Source: Anaeromassilibacillus sp. An172 (GTDB lineage Bacteria; Bacillota; Clostridia; Oscillospirales; Acutalibacteraceae). Taken from it: a DNA stretch of 64,000 bases. This document shows positions 7,920 through 17,190 of the stretch, piece after piece. The stretch is from assembly GCF_002160515.1 (NCBI RefSeq), contig NZ_NFKS01000006.1, positions 61,011 through 125,010 on the forward strand, written 5' to 3'. Below the pieces are notes generated by a model, which was not told where the DNA came from, made no database searches, and saw only the letters and a list, made by a program, of their open reading frames with translations. Numbering within the stretch: the stretch's first letter is position 1; every line of letters begins with the position of its first letter. Made by a program: the position numbers and the translations under genes.

Positions 7920-8529
7920 TCATACAGCAGATTTCGCATTTAGGTTTTCTTGCATCGCAGACTGCTCTTCCGTGAAGCACCAGTCTGTGGCAAAAATCGT
8001 TGCTTTCCTCCGGAGGAAGAAGGTCACGAAGCATAAATTCAATTTTCTTTGGGTCTTTAATATTGTGTATACCCAGTCGGTGGGTAAGCCTGATACAATG
8101 GGTGTCAACCACAACCGCAGGCTTTCCGAAAATATCGCCTACAATAAGGTTTGCGGTTTTTCTGCCTATGCCCGGAAGCTTTGTAAGCTCTTCGATTGTG
8201 TCCGGCACAACACAGTTGTAGTTGTCACGCAGACACTGAGCCATAAGCACAATATCCCTTGCTTTGGTTTTGTAAAGTCCGCAGCTTTTTATATATTCCT
8301 CTACTTCGGAAACATCGGCATCGGCAAAATCTTCGGCGGTTTTAAACCTTTCAAAGAGAGCCGGAGTAACCATGTTTACACGGTTATCGGTACATTGAGC
8401 CGCAAGACGTGTTGCAATCAAAAGCTGTAGTGGGTCTGTGTAGGTCAGAGAACAAATAGCGTCCGGATATTCCTTTTTCAATGCTTCTACAGCTTTCAGC
8501 ATAATTTCCTTTTTTTCTTCCTGCGTCAT
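7894..8529 (-). CDS. nth: Endonuclease III
   Basis: A 211-residue DNA glycosylase and AP lyase that removes oxidised pyrimidines. The helix-hairpin-helix is LPGIGRKTANLI, with the catalytic lysine in GRKTA; the catalytic aspartate is in VVVDTH. The C-terminal [4Fe-4S] loop has the exact C-x6-C-x2-C-x5-C spacing. I start it at the ATG at 8529, which has AGAGGTGA five bases ahead, rather than at the in-frame TTG just upstream. It forms a two-gene operon with the PAP2 gene, a pairing with no obvious functional logic. Confidence 0.95.
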   Translation of the reverse strand: MTQEEKKEIMLKAVEALKKEYPDAICSLTYTDPLQLLIATRLAAQCTDNRVNMVTPALFERFKTAEDFADADVSEVEEYIKSCGLYKTKARDIVLMAQCLRDNYNCVVPDTIEELTKLPGIGRKTANLIVGDIFGKPAVVVDTHCIRLTHRLGIHNIKDPKKIEFMLRDLLPPEESNDFCHRLVLHGRAVCDARKPKCEICCMNDFCPKNI

Positions 8530-8764
8530 CAAATCACCTCTAAAGCTATTCTAACACATAAGAAAACTAATAGCAACCGGAAATTAAACTAAGTTAAAGC
8601 ATATTAAAGAAACTTGTAAAAAGGTACAATTTTTTATGATGTTGGTTTTATCTCTTTACTTAAACTCACAAAAATGGTAAACTATATCCGTATATTTTTT
8701 ACAGACGGAAGAAAAAATACAATAGTCTTTCGTTGATGCTATATTTTTTAAACGGAGGTAAATT

Positions 8765-11716
8765 ATGACTGCAACCAGCAAGAGGTCTGATCTGAGAAAA
8801 TTTTCCGGTCAGAAAAAAGAATCATTTTTGCATCGTCATAAGTATCTGCTCTGGTCTTTTTTGATACCATTTTTGATTATGGGAGTGGCGTTTGCCGTGG
8901 CGGGTATTGCGCCTTTTGGCAATAAGCAGATACTTGTAGTTGACCTGTGGCATCAGTATTATCCATTTTTGGTTAGCTTGCAGAACAAGCTTCAAAGCGG
9001 AGGTTCTCTGTTTTGGACTTGGGACGTGGGAATGGGTGTAAACTTCTTTGCACTTATGTCCTATTATCTGGCAAGTCCATTAAACTTTTTGACGGTGTTT
9101 ATACCGCAAAGTATATTGACGGAGTTCCTTGCTTTTTCTGTTGTGTTTAAAATAGGAATTGCAGGCCTAAGCTTTGCAATCTTTTTAAGGTACACCTTTA
9201 AGATTAACAACTGGTCTTTGGTGATGTTTTCACCCATGTACGCCCTTTGTTCTTTCCTTATGGGTTATTACTGGAACGTAATCTGGCTTGACACTGTGGC
9301 AATTCTGCCCCTTGTTGTCACCGGCACAGTGGCTTTGATGAGAGAGGGAAAGTTTAAGCTTTACATAGTTTCCCTTGCCCTTTCAGTGCTTGCAAACTAC
9401 TATATAGGACTTTTCACCTGTATATTTGTTTTGCTGTGCTATATAGGCTACAACATCTGCATGTGGGACGGCTTCAAGAAGTTTATGAAGCGTTTCGGAA
9501 GAATTGCACTTTCAACCTTAGTTGCTTTGGCAATAACAGCAATTCTCACATTGCCGGCATTTTTTGCTCTGCAAAATACCTATTCAACCACAAGCACTTT
9601 CCCGAAAACCTACGCCATAAATATAGGCGGTTCAAACGACCTTGAGGGAACACTTATTGCGATTCAAAAGGTTATTTCAAACAGCATAGCCTTTGTTGAA
9701 CCCACCTCAAAAGAGGGACTTCCAAACATTTACTGCACATATGCGGCAATGTTCCTGGGACTTTTGAGTTTGCTTTCAGGAAAAATCAAGAAAAGAGAAA
9801 AAGTATTTAATGTATTTATGCTTGTTTTCTTTATAATGAGCTTTATTATAAGACAGCTGGACTATATATGGCACGGCTTCCATTTTACAAATATGCTTCC
9901 ATACAGATTCAGCTTCCTTTTCAGCTTTGTACTTGTGACAATGGCATTTAGAGCATATTCACACATGGCGTTTTTCAATAAGTGGGATGTTATGCTTGCG
10001 GGAATTTTATCATTGATACCGATTATTCTCGCAATAGGCCTTCAGGAGACACTGCCCATAGTGCTTACCGTTGTGATTTTGGCAGCTTTGTTCATAATTG
10101 TATATCTTTTCACCACAAGAAAGATTTCAAGAAAAACCATGAACGGTATGCTGTCTATATTCCTTGTTGTTGAGTTTATAGCAAGCGCAGCATTGGGTAT
10201 CAACGCTGTGGGAGTTACCACAAAGGACGGATATCCGAGAGAGGGCGAAAACGTTTCAAAGCTTTTAAATCAAATTGAGGAAAAAGAGTCAGGCACAAAT
10301 GAATTTTTCAGAACAGAAATGACCACAACCCAGACTCTTAACGACGGAGCATTAAACGGATACAACGGAATTTCACTTTTTGATTCAATGGCAAATGTGA
10401 GCATAAGCTCATTTGCGGAAAACACAGGACTTACCGGAAGAAAATCCGGAAACAGATATTCCTACCGTGAAAGCTCACCTGTTACAAATCTTCTGTTTAA
10501 CCTTAAATACCTTATTGCCCGTGACGGCAAGTACAATAATACATTGTACATGGAAGAGATTGCTCAGGAGGGCAATGTAAAGCTTATGGAGAACACAGCA
10601 TATCTTCCTATCGGATTTATGGCAAATGAGGATATGCTGAAATACGAGGTTGACAAGACGGTGGACAATCCTATTGAAAATCAAAATGAGATTTTCTCCT
10701 ATGCTACCGGAATTGACGAGGATGTTTTCACAATCCTTAATGTTGTAAGCCAGGGACATACAGACTATGCTGTTTTCCCGGTAAACAAGACCTCGGATTA
10801 TAAATATTCTTTCTCAACAAATAACAGCGCAGTTGCGCCTCATCTCAAATACAATTACGAAATGCCGGAAGACGGTATGGTATGCTTCTATGCCAATATC
10901 ACAAACGCCGACAGTCTTACTCTTTATGTAAATGACGAGAGTCAGGGTTCTTTTGATATAAGCAAGGCTTATGTTGCCTGCGGCGGAGTTTTCAATAAAG
11001 GCGATAAAATTTCCCTTTATGTTGACCTTGACGAGGGCGCAAGCGGAACTGCCACAGTTGTATGCGGATATTTCAACCGGGATGTTTTTGACGAGGGTTA
11101 TGAAATTCTCAGCCAGAACACTTTGGAAACAACCGCATATACAGATTCTTCAATAGAGGGAACAATAACTGTTGACGAGGACGGCTTGTTCTACACATCA
11201 ATTCCTTATGAAGAGGGCTGGAGAGCCTGGGTTGACGGAGAAGAGGTTGAAATAACTCCTGTAGGAAATGCAATGCTTGCATTCAGCCTTTCAGAGGGAA
11301 CACACACGGTTAAGATGTCATTTATTCCAAAGGGCTTTTGGCCGGGACTGCTGATATTTATCGGCGGCGTGGCTGTGTTTATAATAATGTGCCTTGTGGC
11401 TTGGATTACCGGAAGAAAGAGAGATAAGGGACTTTACAAGACCTTTAACGACGAACAGACCGGATATCCGGACGACGAACAGGCTTTGATTGAAGCTCAG
11501 GAAAGAGAAGAGAGAAAACGCCTTGAGGAGCTGGAACGCAAGCGCAAAGAAAGAGAAGAGCGTATGCTTCAAGAGGGCGAGTATTACGGCGGCGAAGAAA
11601 ATACAGAGCCTGCGGAGGAGCTTTCCGAAACCACCAAAAGGGTATTGGAGTACGAAGAAATGCAGGCGGCTGAGGACTCAAAAACCGAGGGCGGACAGGA
11701 CAGTATACCGGAATAA
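8765..11716 (+). CDS. YfhO family membrane protein (GT-C-like)
   Basis: A 983-residue polytopic membrane protein. Residues 25 to about 480 contain a dozen or more hydrophobic segments with conserved loops such as VDLWHQYYPF and WDVGMGVNFF. These are characteristic of the YfhO family, whose Bacillus member modifies lipoteichoic acid with sugars. Residues about 500-850 form an extracellular beta-rich region ending in PYEEGWRAWVDG. A last membrane helix lies at about 857-884, followed by a very charged Glu/Arg-rich cytoplasmic tail that looks coiled-coil and is longer than I expect for the family. It is a single gene with its own GGAGG site. Confidence 0.87.
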   Translation: MTATSKRSDLRKFSGQKKESFLHRHKYLLWSFLIPFLIMGVAFAVAGIAPFGNKQILVVDLWHQYYPFLVSLQNKLQSGGSLFWTWDVGMGVNFFALMSYYLASPLNFLTVFIPQSILTEFLAFSVVFKIGIAGLSFAIFLRYTFKINNWSLVMFSPMYALCSFLMGYYWNVIWLDTVAILPLVVTGTVALMREGKFKLYIVSLALSVLANYYIGLFTCIFVLLCYIGYNICMWDGFKKFMKRFGRIALSTLVALAITAILTLPAFFALQNTYSTTSTFPKTYAINIGGSNDLEGTLIAIQKVISNSIAFVEPTSKEGLPNIYCTYAAMFLGLLSLLSGKIKKREKVFNVFMLVFFIMSFIIRQLDYIWHGFHFTNMLPYRFSFLFSFVLVTMAFRAYSHMAFFNKWDVMLAGILSLIPIILAIGLQETLPIVLTVVILAALFIIVYLFTTRKISRKTMNGMLSIFLVVEFIASAALGINAVGVTTKDGYPREGENVSKLLNQIEEKESGTNEFFRTEMTTTQTLNDGALNGYNGISLFDSMANVSISSFAENTGLTGRKSGNRYSYRESSPVTNLLFNLKYLIARDGKYNNTLYMEEIAQEGNVKLMENTAYLPIGFMANEDMLKYEVDKTVDNPIENQNEIFSYATGIDEDVFTILNVVSQGHTDYAVFPVNKTSDYKYSFSTNNSAVAPHLKYNYEMPEDGMVCFYANITNADSLTLYVNDESQGSFDISKAYVACGGVFNKGDKISLYVDLDEGASGTATVVCGYFNRDVFDEGYEILSQNTLETTAYTDSSIEGTITVDEDGLFYTSIPYEEGWRAWVDGEEVEITPVGNAMLAFSLSEGTHTVKMSFIPKGFWPGLLIFIGGVAVFIIMCLVAWITGRKRDKGLYKTFNDEQTGYPDDEQALIEAQEREERKRLEELERKRKEREERMLQEGEYYGGEENTEPAEELSETTKRVLEYEEMQAAEDSKTEGGQDSIPE

Positions 11717-11793
11717 TACTTTAACAATTTAGGTCTTATCTTTTAAGCAAATGAAATAAAAAAATAAGCTTAGGGAAAGCCGAAATAAAAAGG

Positions 11794-11829
11794 ACGGGCG
11801 TGCAGGAATGTACGTCTGTTTCTTTTTGT
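11794..11829 (+). terminator. Terminator after the YfhO gene
   Basis: A 10-bp stem with three G-U pairs (11794-11803 with 11810-11819) and a T-rich tail. Confidence 0.65.
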
Positions 11830-11846
11830 TATTATACTTTAAATCA

Positions 11847-11875
11847 TTGAAAATAAAGGGGAAAAGTGATAAAAT
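11847..11875 (+). promoter_or_regulatory. Promoter of the rnf operon
   Basis: TTGAAA (11847-11852), a 17-base spacer and TAAAAT (11870-11875), about 90 bases before rnfC. Confidence 0.6.
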
Positions 11876-11967
11876 AAAGGTAATTTTTCGTGTGTTTGTG
11901 TTAAGTAAAACACAGGCGGATGAAAAAGGATGAAAAGAAATGTTCACAAAATCGGAGGTAATCTGAA

Positions 11968-13362
11968 ATGAAAAACGTAAGTCTTACCTTTCCGGTGCGG
12001 CCGTTTTCAACAAGGGGCGGAGCGAAAGTTCCACACCGAAAGAATACAGCCGCTATGGAAACTGTTGTGATGCCTGCGCCGAAAGAAGTGATAATACCTA
12101 TGTCACAGCATATAGGCGCTCCCTGCAATGTTATTGTAAGACCCGGCGACCATGTGGACGTTGGTCAGTCTATCGGAGAAAACGACAGCTTCGTAACTGC
12201 ACCAATACACGCAAGTGTGTCCGGAACTGTTAAAAAAATAATAGATCTTAAAATGCCTAATGGCTCTAAGGTTAAAGCTGTGGTGATAGAGTCAGACGGA
12301 AAGATGACAAAATCACCTTACGCAGTACCACCTGCCGCAGAAACAAAGGAACAGCTTTTGCTTGCCATAAAGAGAAGCGGCTTGGTAGGCTTGGGCGGAG
12401 CGGGATTTCCTGCCCATGTAAAGCTGAGTATTCCACAGGATAAAAAAATTGATACCCTTATTATAAACGGTGCGGAGTGCGAACCCTACATCACATCCGA
12501 CCACAGGGAAATACTTGAAAATTCATGGGATATACTCTCAGGAATTAAGATTGTAAAGGACCTTTTGAACGTACACCGTGTAATTATCGGAATTGAAAGC
12601 AACAAGCCGGACGCTATAAAGGTGCTTTCCCAGATTGCGGACAATGAAGCCGCAGACCCGGACGATGAGGTTAGAATATTAACACTTAAATCCTCTTACC
12701 CACAGGGTGCAGAGAAAGTTTTAATAAGAGCCTGTACCGGAAGAAAAGTACCTGCCGGAAAGCTTCCTGCGGACGTTGGCTGTGTTGTTATGAATGTAAC
12801 CTCCGTTGCGTTTATTGCAAAGTATCTTAAAACAGGTATTCCCCTTGTTTCAAAGAGAATTACAGTTGACGGAAGCGCAATAAAAGAGCCTAAAAATGTT
12901 ATAGTTCCTTTGGGTACACCTATTAAGGACGTTATTGAGTTCTGCGGAGGCTATAAGTGCGAGCCTAAGAAAATTTTGATGGGCGGCCCTATGATGGGTA
13001 TTGCTTTGACAGACGACAGTATGCCTGTTTTAAAGCAGAACAACGCAATTTTGGCTTTTGACGAAAAGGACGCAAAGCTTGCAGAGGAAACCGACTGCAT
13101 ACGCTGCGGAAAATGTCTTAAAAGCTGTCCTATGTCTTTGATGCCCGAGGCTATTGCCGGCTGTGTAAAGCTTAAAGACGTTAAGGGACTGGAAAAGCTC
13201 AATGTTATGACCTGTATGGAGTGCGGAAGCTGCGCCTTTAACTGTCCTGCTCACAAGCACCTTGTGCAGACCATAAGAGAGGGCAAGGCGATGGTGAGAG
13301 CCGAAGCTATGAAAAAAGCCGAAGAACAGAAGAAAGAGGAGGCAAAGAAGAATGAACAGTAA
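11968..13362 (+). CDS. rnfC: Rnf electron transport complex subunit C
   Basis: A 464-residue peripheral subunit of the Rnf complex, which couples electron flow from reduced ferredoxin to NAD+ with Na+ or H+ export. RnfC binds NADH and FMN. The NuoF-like segment shows GLGGAGFPAHVK and GAECEPY; an SLBB-type region follows. Two 4Fe-4S motifs, CIRCGKCLKSCP and CMECGSCAFNCP, lie at about residues 378-425. The C-terminus is Lys/Glu-rich. It is the first gene of the operon, starts after CGGAGG and overlaps rnfD by 11 bases. Confidence 0.96.
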   Translation: MKNVSLTFPVRPFSTRGGAKVPHRKNTAAMETVVMPAPKEVIIPMSQHIGAPCNVIVRPGDHVDVGQSIGENDSFVTAPIHASVSGTVKKIIDLKMPNGSKVKAVVIESDGKMTKSPYAVPPAAETKEQLLLAIKRSGLVGLGGAGFPAHVKLSIPQDKKIDTLIINGAECEPYITSDHREILENSWDILSGIKIVKDLLNVHRVIIGIESNKPDAIKVLSQIADNEAADPDDEVRILTLKSSYPQGAEKVLIRACTGRKVPAGKLPADVGCVVMNVTSVAFIAKYLKTGIPLVSKRITVDGSAIKEPKNVIVPLGTPIKDVIEFCGGYKCEPKKILMGGPMMGIALTDDSMPVLKQNNAILAFDEKDAKLAEETDCIRCGKCLKSCPMSLMPEAIAGCVKLKDVKGLEKLNVMTCMECGSCAFNCPAHKHLVQTIREGKAMVRAEAMKKAEEQKKEEAKKNEQ

Positions 13363-14308
13363 TATGTATGTTTCCGCTTCCCCTCATCTGAGAAGTGGCA
13401 TTTCCACCACATCGATTATGAGGGATGTTGTTATAGCCCTTTTGCCCTCAGTTGTTGCCGGAAGTATTATTTTCGGTGTAAGAGCATTGCTCATTGTGGC
13501 TCTTACAGTGGCTTCCTGTGTTGTTTCCGAGTATATTTCAAGAAAGGTAATGAAGAGAAACAACACAATAGGTGACTTGTCCGCAGTTGTCACAGGCGTT
13601 TTGCTGGGACTTAACTATCCGGTGGGAATTAACCCGGTTATGGCTGTGTTCGGCGGAGTTGTAGCAATAGTTGTGGTAAAGCAGATGTTCGGCGGAATAG
13701 GTCAGAACTTTGTAAACCCTGCATTGGCTGCAAGAATTATTCTCCTTGTTTCTTTCCCGACAGATATGACCACATGGGCATCTCCTTTCTACTATACACA
13801 GGGAGCTGTTGACGCAGTTACAAGCGCAACACCTTTGGCTCAGAACGCCGCAGGAACCTTCAGCGGTTCTTATCTTGATTTGTTTTTGGGAAATGTGGGA
13901 GGCTGTATCGGTGAAACCTGTGCCCTTGCAATTCTCGTAGGTGGAATTTACCTTATTGCAAGAAAGGTTATAAGCCCTATAATCCCTGTTACATATATAG
14001 CCACAGTTTTTGTTTTGGCTTTTGTTATGGGTCAGGACCCACTGTTCCATGTACTCAGCGGCGGTGTTATGCTTGGAGCGTTTTTCATGGCTACCGACTA
14101 CACAACCTCACCTATAACCTCAAAGGGAAAGGTTATTTTCGCTATGGGCTGCGGACTTATGACAATGCTCATAAGAGTTTACGCAAACCTGCCGGAGGGA
14201 GTTTCCTTCTCTATTGTGCTTATGAATATACTTGTTCCTCACATTGAAAACCTCACAAGACCAAAGGCTTTCGGTGAGATAAAGAAAAAAATAAAGGGGG
14301 ATAAGTAA
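13352..14308 (+). CDS. rnfD: Rnf complex subunit D
   Basis: A 318-residue integral membrane subunit with about ten hydrophobic segments. It carries FMN covalently attached to the threonine of the TSATPLA motif near residue 155. GGIGQNFVNPALAAR, also typical of RnfD/NqrB, is present, as is the late GGVMLGAFFMATDYTTSP loop. It overlaps rnfC and is followed directly by rnfG with no gap, as usual for a tightly coupled operon. Confidence 0.96.
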   Translation: MNSNMYVSASPHLRSGISTTSIMRDVVIALLPSVVAGSIIFGVRALLIVALTVASCVVSEYISRKVMKRNNTIGDLSAVVTGVLLGLNYPVGINPVMAVFGGVVAIVVVKQMFGGIGQNFVNPALAARIILLVSFPTDMTTWASPFYYTQGAVDAVTSATPLAQNAAGTFSGSYLDLFLGNVGGCIGETCALAILVGGIYLIARKVISPIIPVTYIATVFVLAFVMGQDPLFHVLSGGVMLGAFFMATDYTTSPITSKGKVIFAMGCGLMTMLIRVYANLPEGVSFSIVLMNILVPHIENLTRPKAFGEIKKKIKGDK

Positions 14309-14890
14309 ATGAAAAATTCAAGACTTAAAGAAATCCTTATCCCTACAGTTTCGCTTTTTGTAATCTGTCTTTGCGTTACAGCTTTACTTGCCGTGACAAA
14401 TGCGGTTACAAAGGACGCCATTGCCTACCAGCAGGAGCTTTCCGCCGCAGAGTCAAGACAGGCGGTATGTCCCGATGCTGTGGACTTTGAAAAGGTTGAG
14501 TACGATGTTCAGGGCGTTGAATGTTACAAGGCTTTGGACGAAAGCGGAAACCTTATAGGCTATGCCATTTCATCTGCTTCCCGTGGATACGGCGGAGATG
14601 TCAAGGTTATGACCGGAGTAAACGCAGAGGACGGCTCTGTAATCGCCATAAATGTTTATGACAACTCAGGAGAAACCCCGGGTCTTGGCGTAAATACTTC
14701 CGGTGAGAAGTTTACTTCCCAGTTTGCGGGACTTTCCTCAGGTACGGGAGTTACAGTTGACAAGGACGCAGGAAAAAATCCTGACAGCGTGGCTGTTGAC
14801 TCTGTAACAGGTGCAACTATCTCATCCCGTGCGGTTACAAATGCGGTAAATCAGGCTTTTGAAGCCTACAATGCGGTAAAGGAGGGGTAA
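14309..14890 (+). CDS. rnfG: Rnf complex subunit G
   Basis: A 193-residue protein with one N-terminal membrane helix and an extracytoplasmic FMN-binding domain. The flavin attachment motif is VTGATISS near residue 170, in which the threonine of SVTGAT binds FMN through a phosphoester. GETPGLGVN is the other family hallmark. Preceded by an AAGGGGG ribosome binding site. Confidence 0.95.
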   Translation: MKNSRLKEILIPTVSLFVICLCVTALLAVTNAVTKDAIAYQQELSAAESRQAVCPDAVDFEKVEYDVQGVECYKALDESGNLIGYAISSASRGYGGDVKVMTGVNAEDGSVIAINVYDNSGETPGLGVNTSGEKFTSQFAGLSSGTGVTVDKDAGKNPDSVAVDSVTGATISSRAVTNAVNQAFEAYNAVKEG

Positions 14891-14893
14891 TTT

Positions 14894-15589
14894 ATGGAAA
14901 AGAAATCACTTTTTAAGGAATTTTCCAAAGGAATAATCAAAGAAAACCCCGTTTTGTGTCTTGTTTTGGGAACCTGCCCAACCTTGGCGGTAACAACCTC
15001 GGCTTCAAACGCTATAGGAATGGGCGTTGCCGCAACTGCGGTTTTGGTTTGCTCAAATATGGTTATCTCACTTTTGAGAAAGGTAATACCGGGAAAGGTA
15101 AGAATTCCCGCATACATAACAATAATCGCAGGCTTTGTTACTATAGTTCAAATGCTTGTGCAGGCTTTTGCCCCTGCAATAAACGACAGCTTGGGAATTT
15201 ATCTTCCGCTTATAGTTGTTAACTGCATTATTTTGGGAAGAGCCGAAATGTTTGCAAGTAAAAACAAGGTTATCCCATCAATGCTTGACGGTTTGGGAAT
15301 GGGCGTAGGCTTTACCGCCGCAATGCTTCTTATGGGTATGATAAGAGAGCTTTTCGGCGCAGGCTCATTGTTCGGAATACCGATACTTTCAAACTTCATG
15401 TCACCGGTAATCGCCTTTATTCTTCCTCCGGGAGGATTTTTCGTGTTCGGTATGCTTATCGCCCTTGCAAATAAGCTCAACGGCGGAAAGGGCAAAGCAC
15501 CGGAAGAGGTTGGCTGTGCCGGATGTCCTATGAAAAACAGATGTCAGAATATCAAAGACGGCTGTAAAACAAAGGAGGGTGAAGCATAA
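14894..15589 (+). CDS. rnfE: Rnf complex subunit E
   Basis: A 231-residue integral membrane subunit with six hydrophobic segments and paired family motifs such as LGTCPTLAVTTSA and YLPLIVVNCIILGRAE. It is homologous to RnfA, and the two form the inverted membrane pair that holds an iron-sulfur site. The C-terminal tail carries extra cysteines (CAGCPMKNRCQNIKDGCK) that suggest a small metal or redox site beyond the core fold. It overlaps rnfA by one base. Confidence 0.94.
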   Translation: MEKKSLFKEFSKGIIKENPVLCLVLGTCPTLAVTTSASNAIGMGVAATAVLVCSNMVISLLRKVIPGKVRIPAYITIIAGFVTIVQMLVQAFAPAINDSLGIYLPLIVVNCIILGRAEMFASKNKVIPSMLDGLGMGVGFTAAMLLMGMIRELFGAGSLFGIPILSNFMSPVIAFILPPGGFFVFGMLIALANKLNGGKGKAPEEVGCAGCPMKNRCQNIKDGCKTKEGEA

Positions 15590-16203
15590 TGGGAACAGTA
15601 CAGAGTCTTGTAAGCGTTTTCCTTGCGGCTATCCTTACGGAAAACTATGTATTAAGTAAATTTTTGGGTATCTGCCCATTTTTGGGAGTTTCCAAAAAGG
15701 TAAACACAGCTTTGGGCATGAGCTGTGCGGTAACATTCGTTATGGTGCTTGCCACAGCGGTAACATGGCCTATATATACAGGAATACTTGTGCCTAACAA
15801 TCTGGCTTACCTACAAACAATCGTGTTTATTTTGGTTATTGCAGGTCTTGTACAGCTGGTTGAAATTGCACTTAAAAAATATATGCCTCCTCTTTACAAT
15901 TCACTTGGAATTTATCTGCCACTTATAACCACAAACTGTGCGGTTTTGGGCGTTACCATGCTGGTTTTGGAAAAAGCCGCCGCAGACGTTACATACGGTT
16001 ACGGTCATGCGCTGGTAAACGCTTTCGGTGCAGGTATAGGATTTTTGGTTGCAATGGTTATGTTTGCAGGCGTAAGACAAAGACTTGAAACCTGCGACAT
16101 ACCGAAAAGTCTTAAAGGACTTCCCATAACACTTGTTGCGGCTTCCCTTACCTCTTTGAGCTTTTTGGGATTTTCGGGACTTGTTGAAGGTCTTATGGGC
16201 TGA
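15589..16203 (+). CDS. rnfA: Rnf complex subunit A
   Basis: A 204-residue integral membrane subunit paralogous to RnfE, with ENYVLSKFLGICPFLG at the N-terminus and YLPLITTNCAVLG in the middle. The conserved cysteines in GICPF and TNCAV match the membrane iron-sulfur site shared with RnfE. Six hydrophobic segments are visible. The start overlaps the stop of rnfE. Confidence 0.96.
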   Translation: MGTVQSLVSVFLAAILTENYVLSKFLGICPFLGVSKKVNTALGMSCAVTFVMVLATAVTWPIYTGILVPNNLAYLQTIVFILVIAGLVQLVEIALKKYMPPLYNSLGIYLPLITTNCAVLGVTMLVLEKAAADVTYGYGHALVNAFGAGIGFLVAMVMFAGVRQRLETCDIPKSLKGLPITLVAASLTSLSFLGFSGLVEGLMG

Positions 16204-16246
16204 TTGCCAAAAAACAGATGATAATTGATTGTAAGGAGAAATTGAT

Positions 16247-17038
16247 ATGAACGAGATTTTAATTGCGGTTTTAATTGTAGCCGCAATGGGTTTGATAATC
16301 GGACTTATCCTTGCCGTGGCTTCTGTTATTATGGCTGTGCCAAAGGACGAAAAGGCAGAGGCTGTTTTGGAGGTTTTGCCGGGAGCTAACTGCGGCGCCT
16401 GCGGATATTCAGGATGCTCAGGATATGCAAAGGCACTTGCCCACGGAGAAGCCCAGCCGGGACTTTGCTCACCGGGCGGCGAGGAATGCGTAAAGGCTAT
16501 AGCCAAGGTTTTGGGAGTTGAAGCCGGCGCAATAGAGAGAAAAACCGCTGTTGTAAAATGCGACGGAACAGGGGAAAACTCACCTCTTAAAATGGAGTAT
16601 CAGGGAATAACCACCTGTGCCGCTGCAGCCGCTCTTCACGGAGGAACAAAAAACTGCTCTTACGGCTGTATAGGCTTCGGCGACTGTGTAAATGTCTGCG
16701 AATACGACGCAATAGCTGTTGAGGACAATGTGGCAAGAATAAATCCCGCAAAGTGCAAAAGCTGCGGAATGTGCGTAAAGACCTGCCCCAAGCACCTCAT
16801 CTCCATTGTACCCCTTAAAAAGCAGGCTGTGGTTATGTGCAGCAACTGCGACAAGGGAGCCGCTGCAACTGCGGCATGCAGAACAGCCTGCATAGCCTGC
16901 ATGAAGTGCGCTAAAACCTGTCCTGTTGGAGCTATAAAAATAGAAAATTTACATGCTGTTGTAAACCCTCAGCTTTGTACAGGATGCGGAGAGTGCGCAA
17001 AGGTATGTCCAAAGAACTGTATCGGCATGATGCAGTGA
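16247..17038 (+). CDS. rnfB: Rnf complex subunit B (ferredoxin-type)
   Basis: A 263-residue subunit that accepts electrons from ferredoxin. An N-terminal membrane anchor is followed by the CGACGYSGC motif of the first 4Fe-4S domain (near residues 48-60). Three further cysteine clusters follow: CKSCGMCVKTCPK, CIACMKCAKTCPV and CTGCGECAKVCPK, plus a CIGFGDC segment. It is the last gene of the operon, as is usual in Clostridia, and has an AAGGAG site. A terminator follows about 65 bases later. Confidence 0.95.
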   Translation: MNEILIAVLIVAAMGLIIGLILAVASVIMAVPKDEKAEAVLEVLPGANCGACGYSGCSGYAKALAHGEAQPGLCSPGGEECVKAIAKVLGVEAGAIERKTAVVKCDGTGENSPLKMEYQGITTCAAAAALHGGTKNCSYGCIGFGDCVNVCEYDAIAVEDNVARINPAKCKSCGMCVKTCPKHLISIVPLKKQAVVMCSNCDKGAAATAACRTACIACMKCAKTCPVGAIKIENLHAVVNPQLCTGCGECAKVCPKNCIGMMQ

Positions 17039-17102
17039 CAATACAGGTGAAATAATTATGAATTTTTGTGAATAATAATTGATTTTTCACAAAAAGAATG
17101 AA

Positions 17103-17150
17103 AATTCCCCGGTGTTTGCAGTATAATTATACAATCCGGGGATTTTTCCC
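17103..17150 (+). terminator. Terminator of the rnf operon
   Basis: Stem AATTCCCCGG (17103-17112) with CCGGGGATTT (17136-17145) and a T-rich tail; the loop is 23 bases. Confidence 0.8.
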
Positions 17151-17190
17151 TGTTTATAAGAAAATATACGGAGTACAGGAGTGAGTAAAG

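Noticed and set aside
7723..8430. Plus-strand frame opposite nth and the PAP2 gene
   Set aside because: nth with its intact iron-sulfur motif is on the other strand; the plus frame shows no motif or ribosome binding site.
8530..8764. Promoter or riboswitch in the gap between nth and the YfhO gene
   Set aside because: I tried several -35/-10 pairs, but none had acceptable spacing, and no known aptamer core was found.
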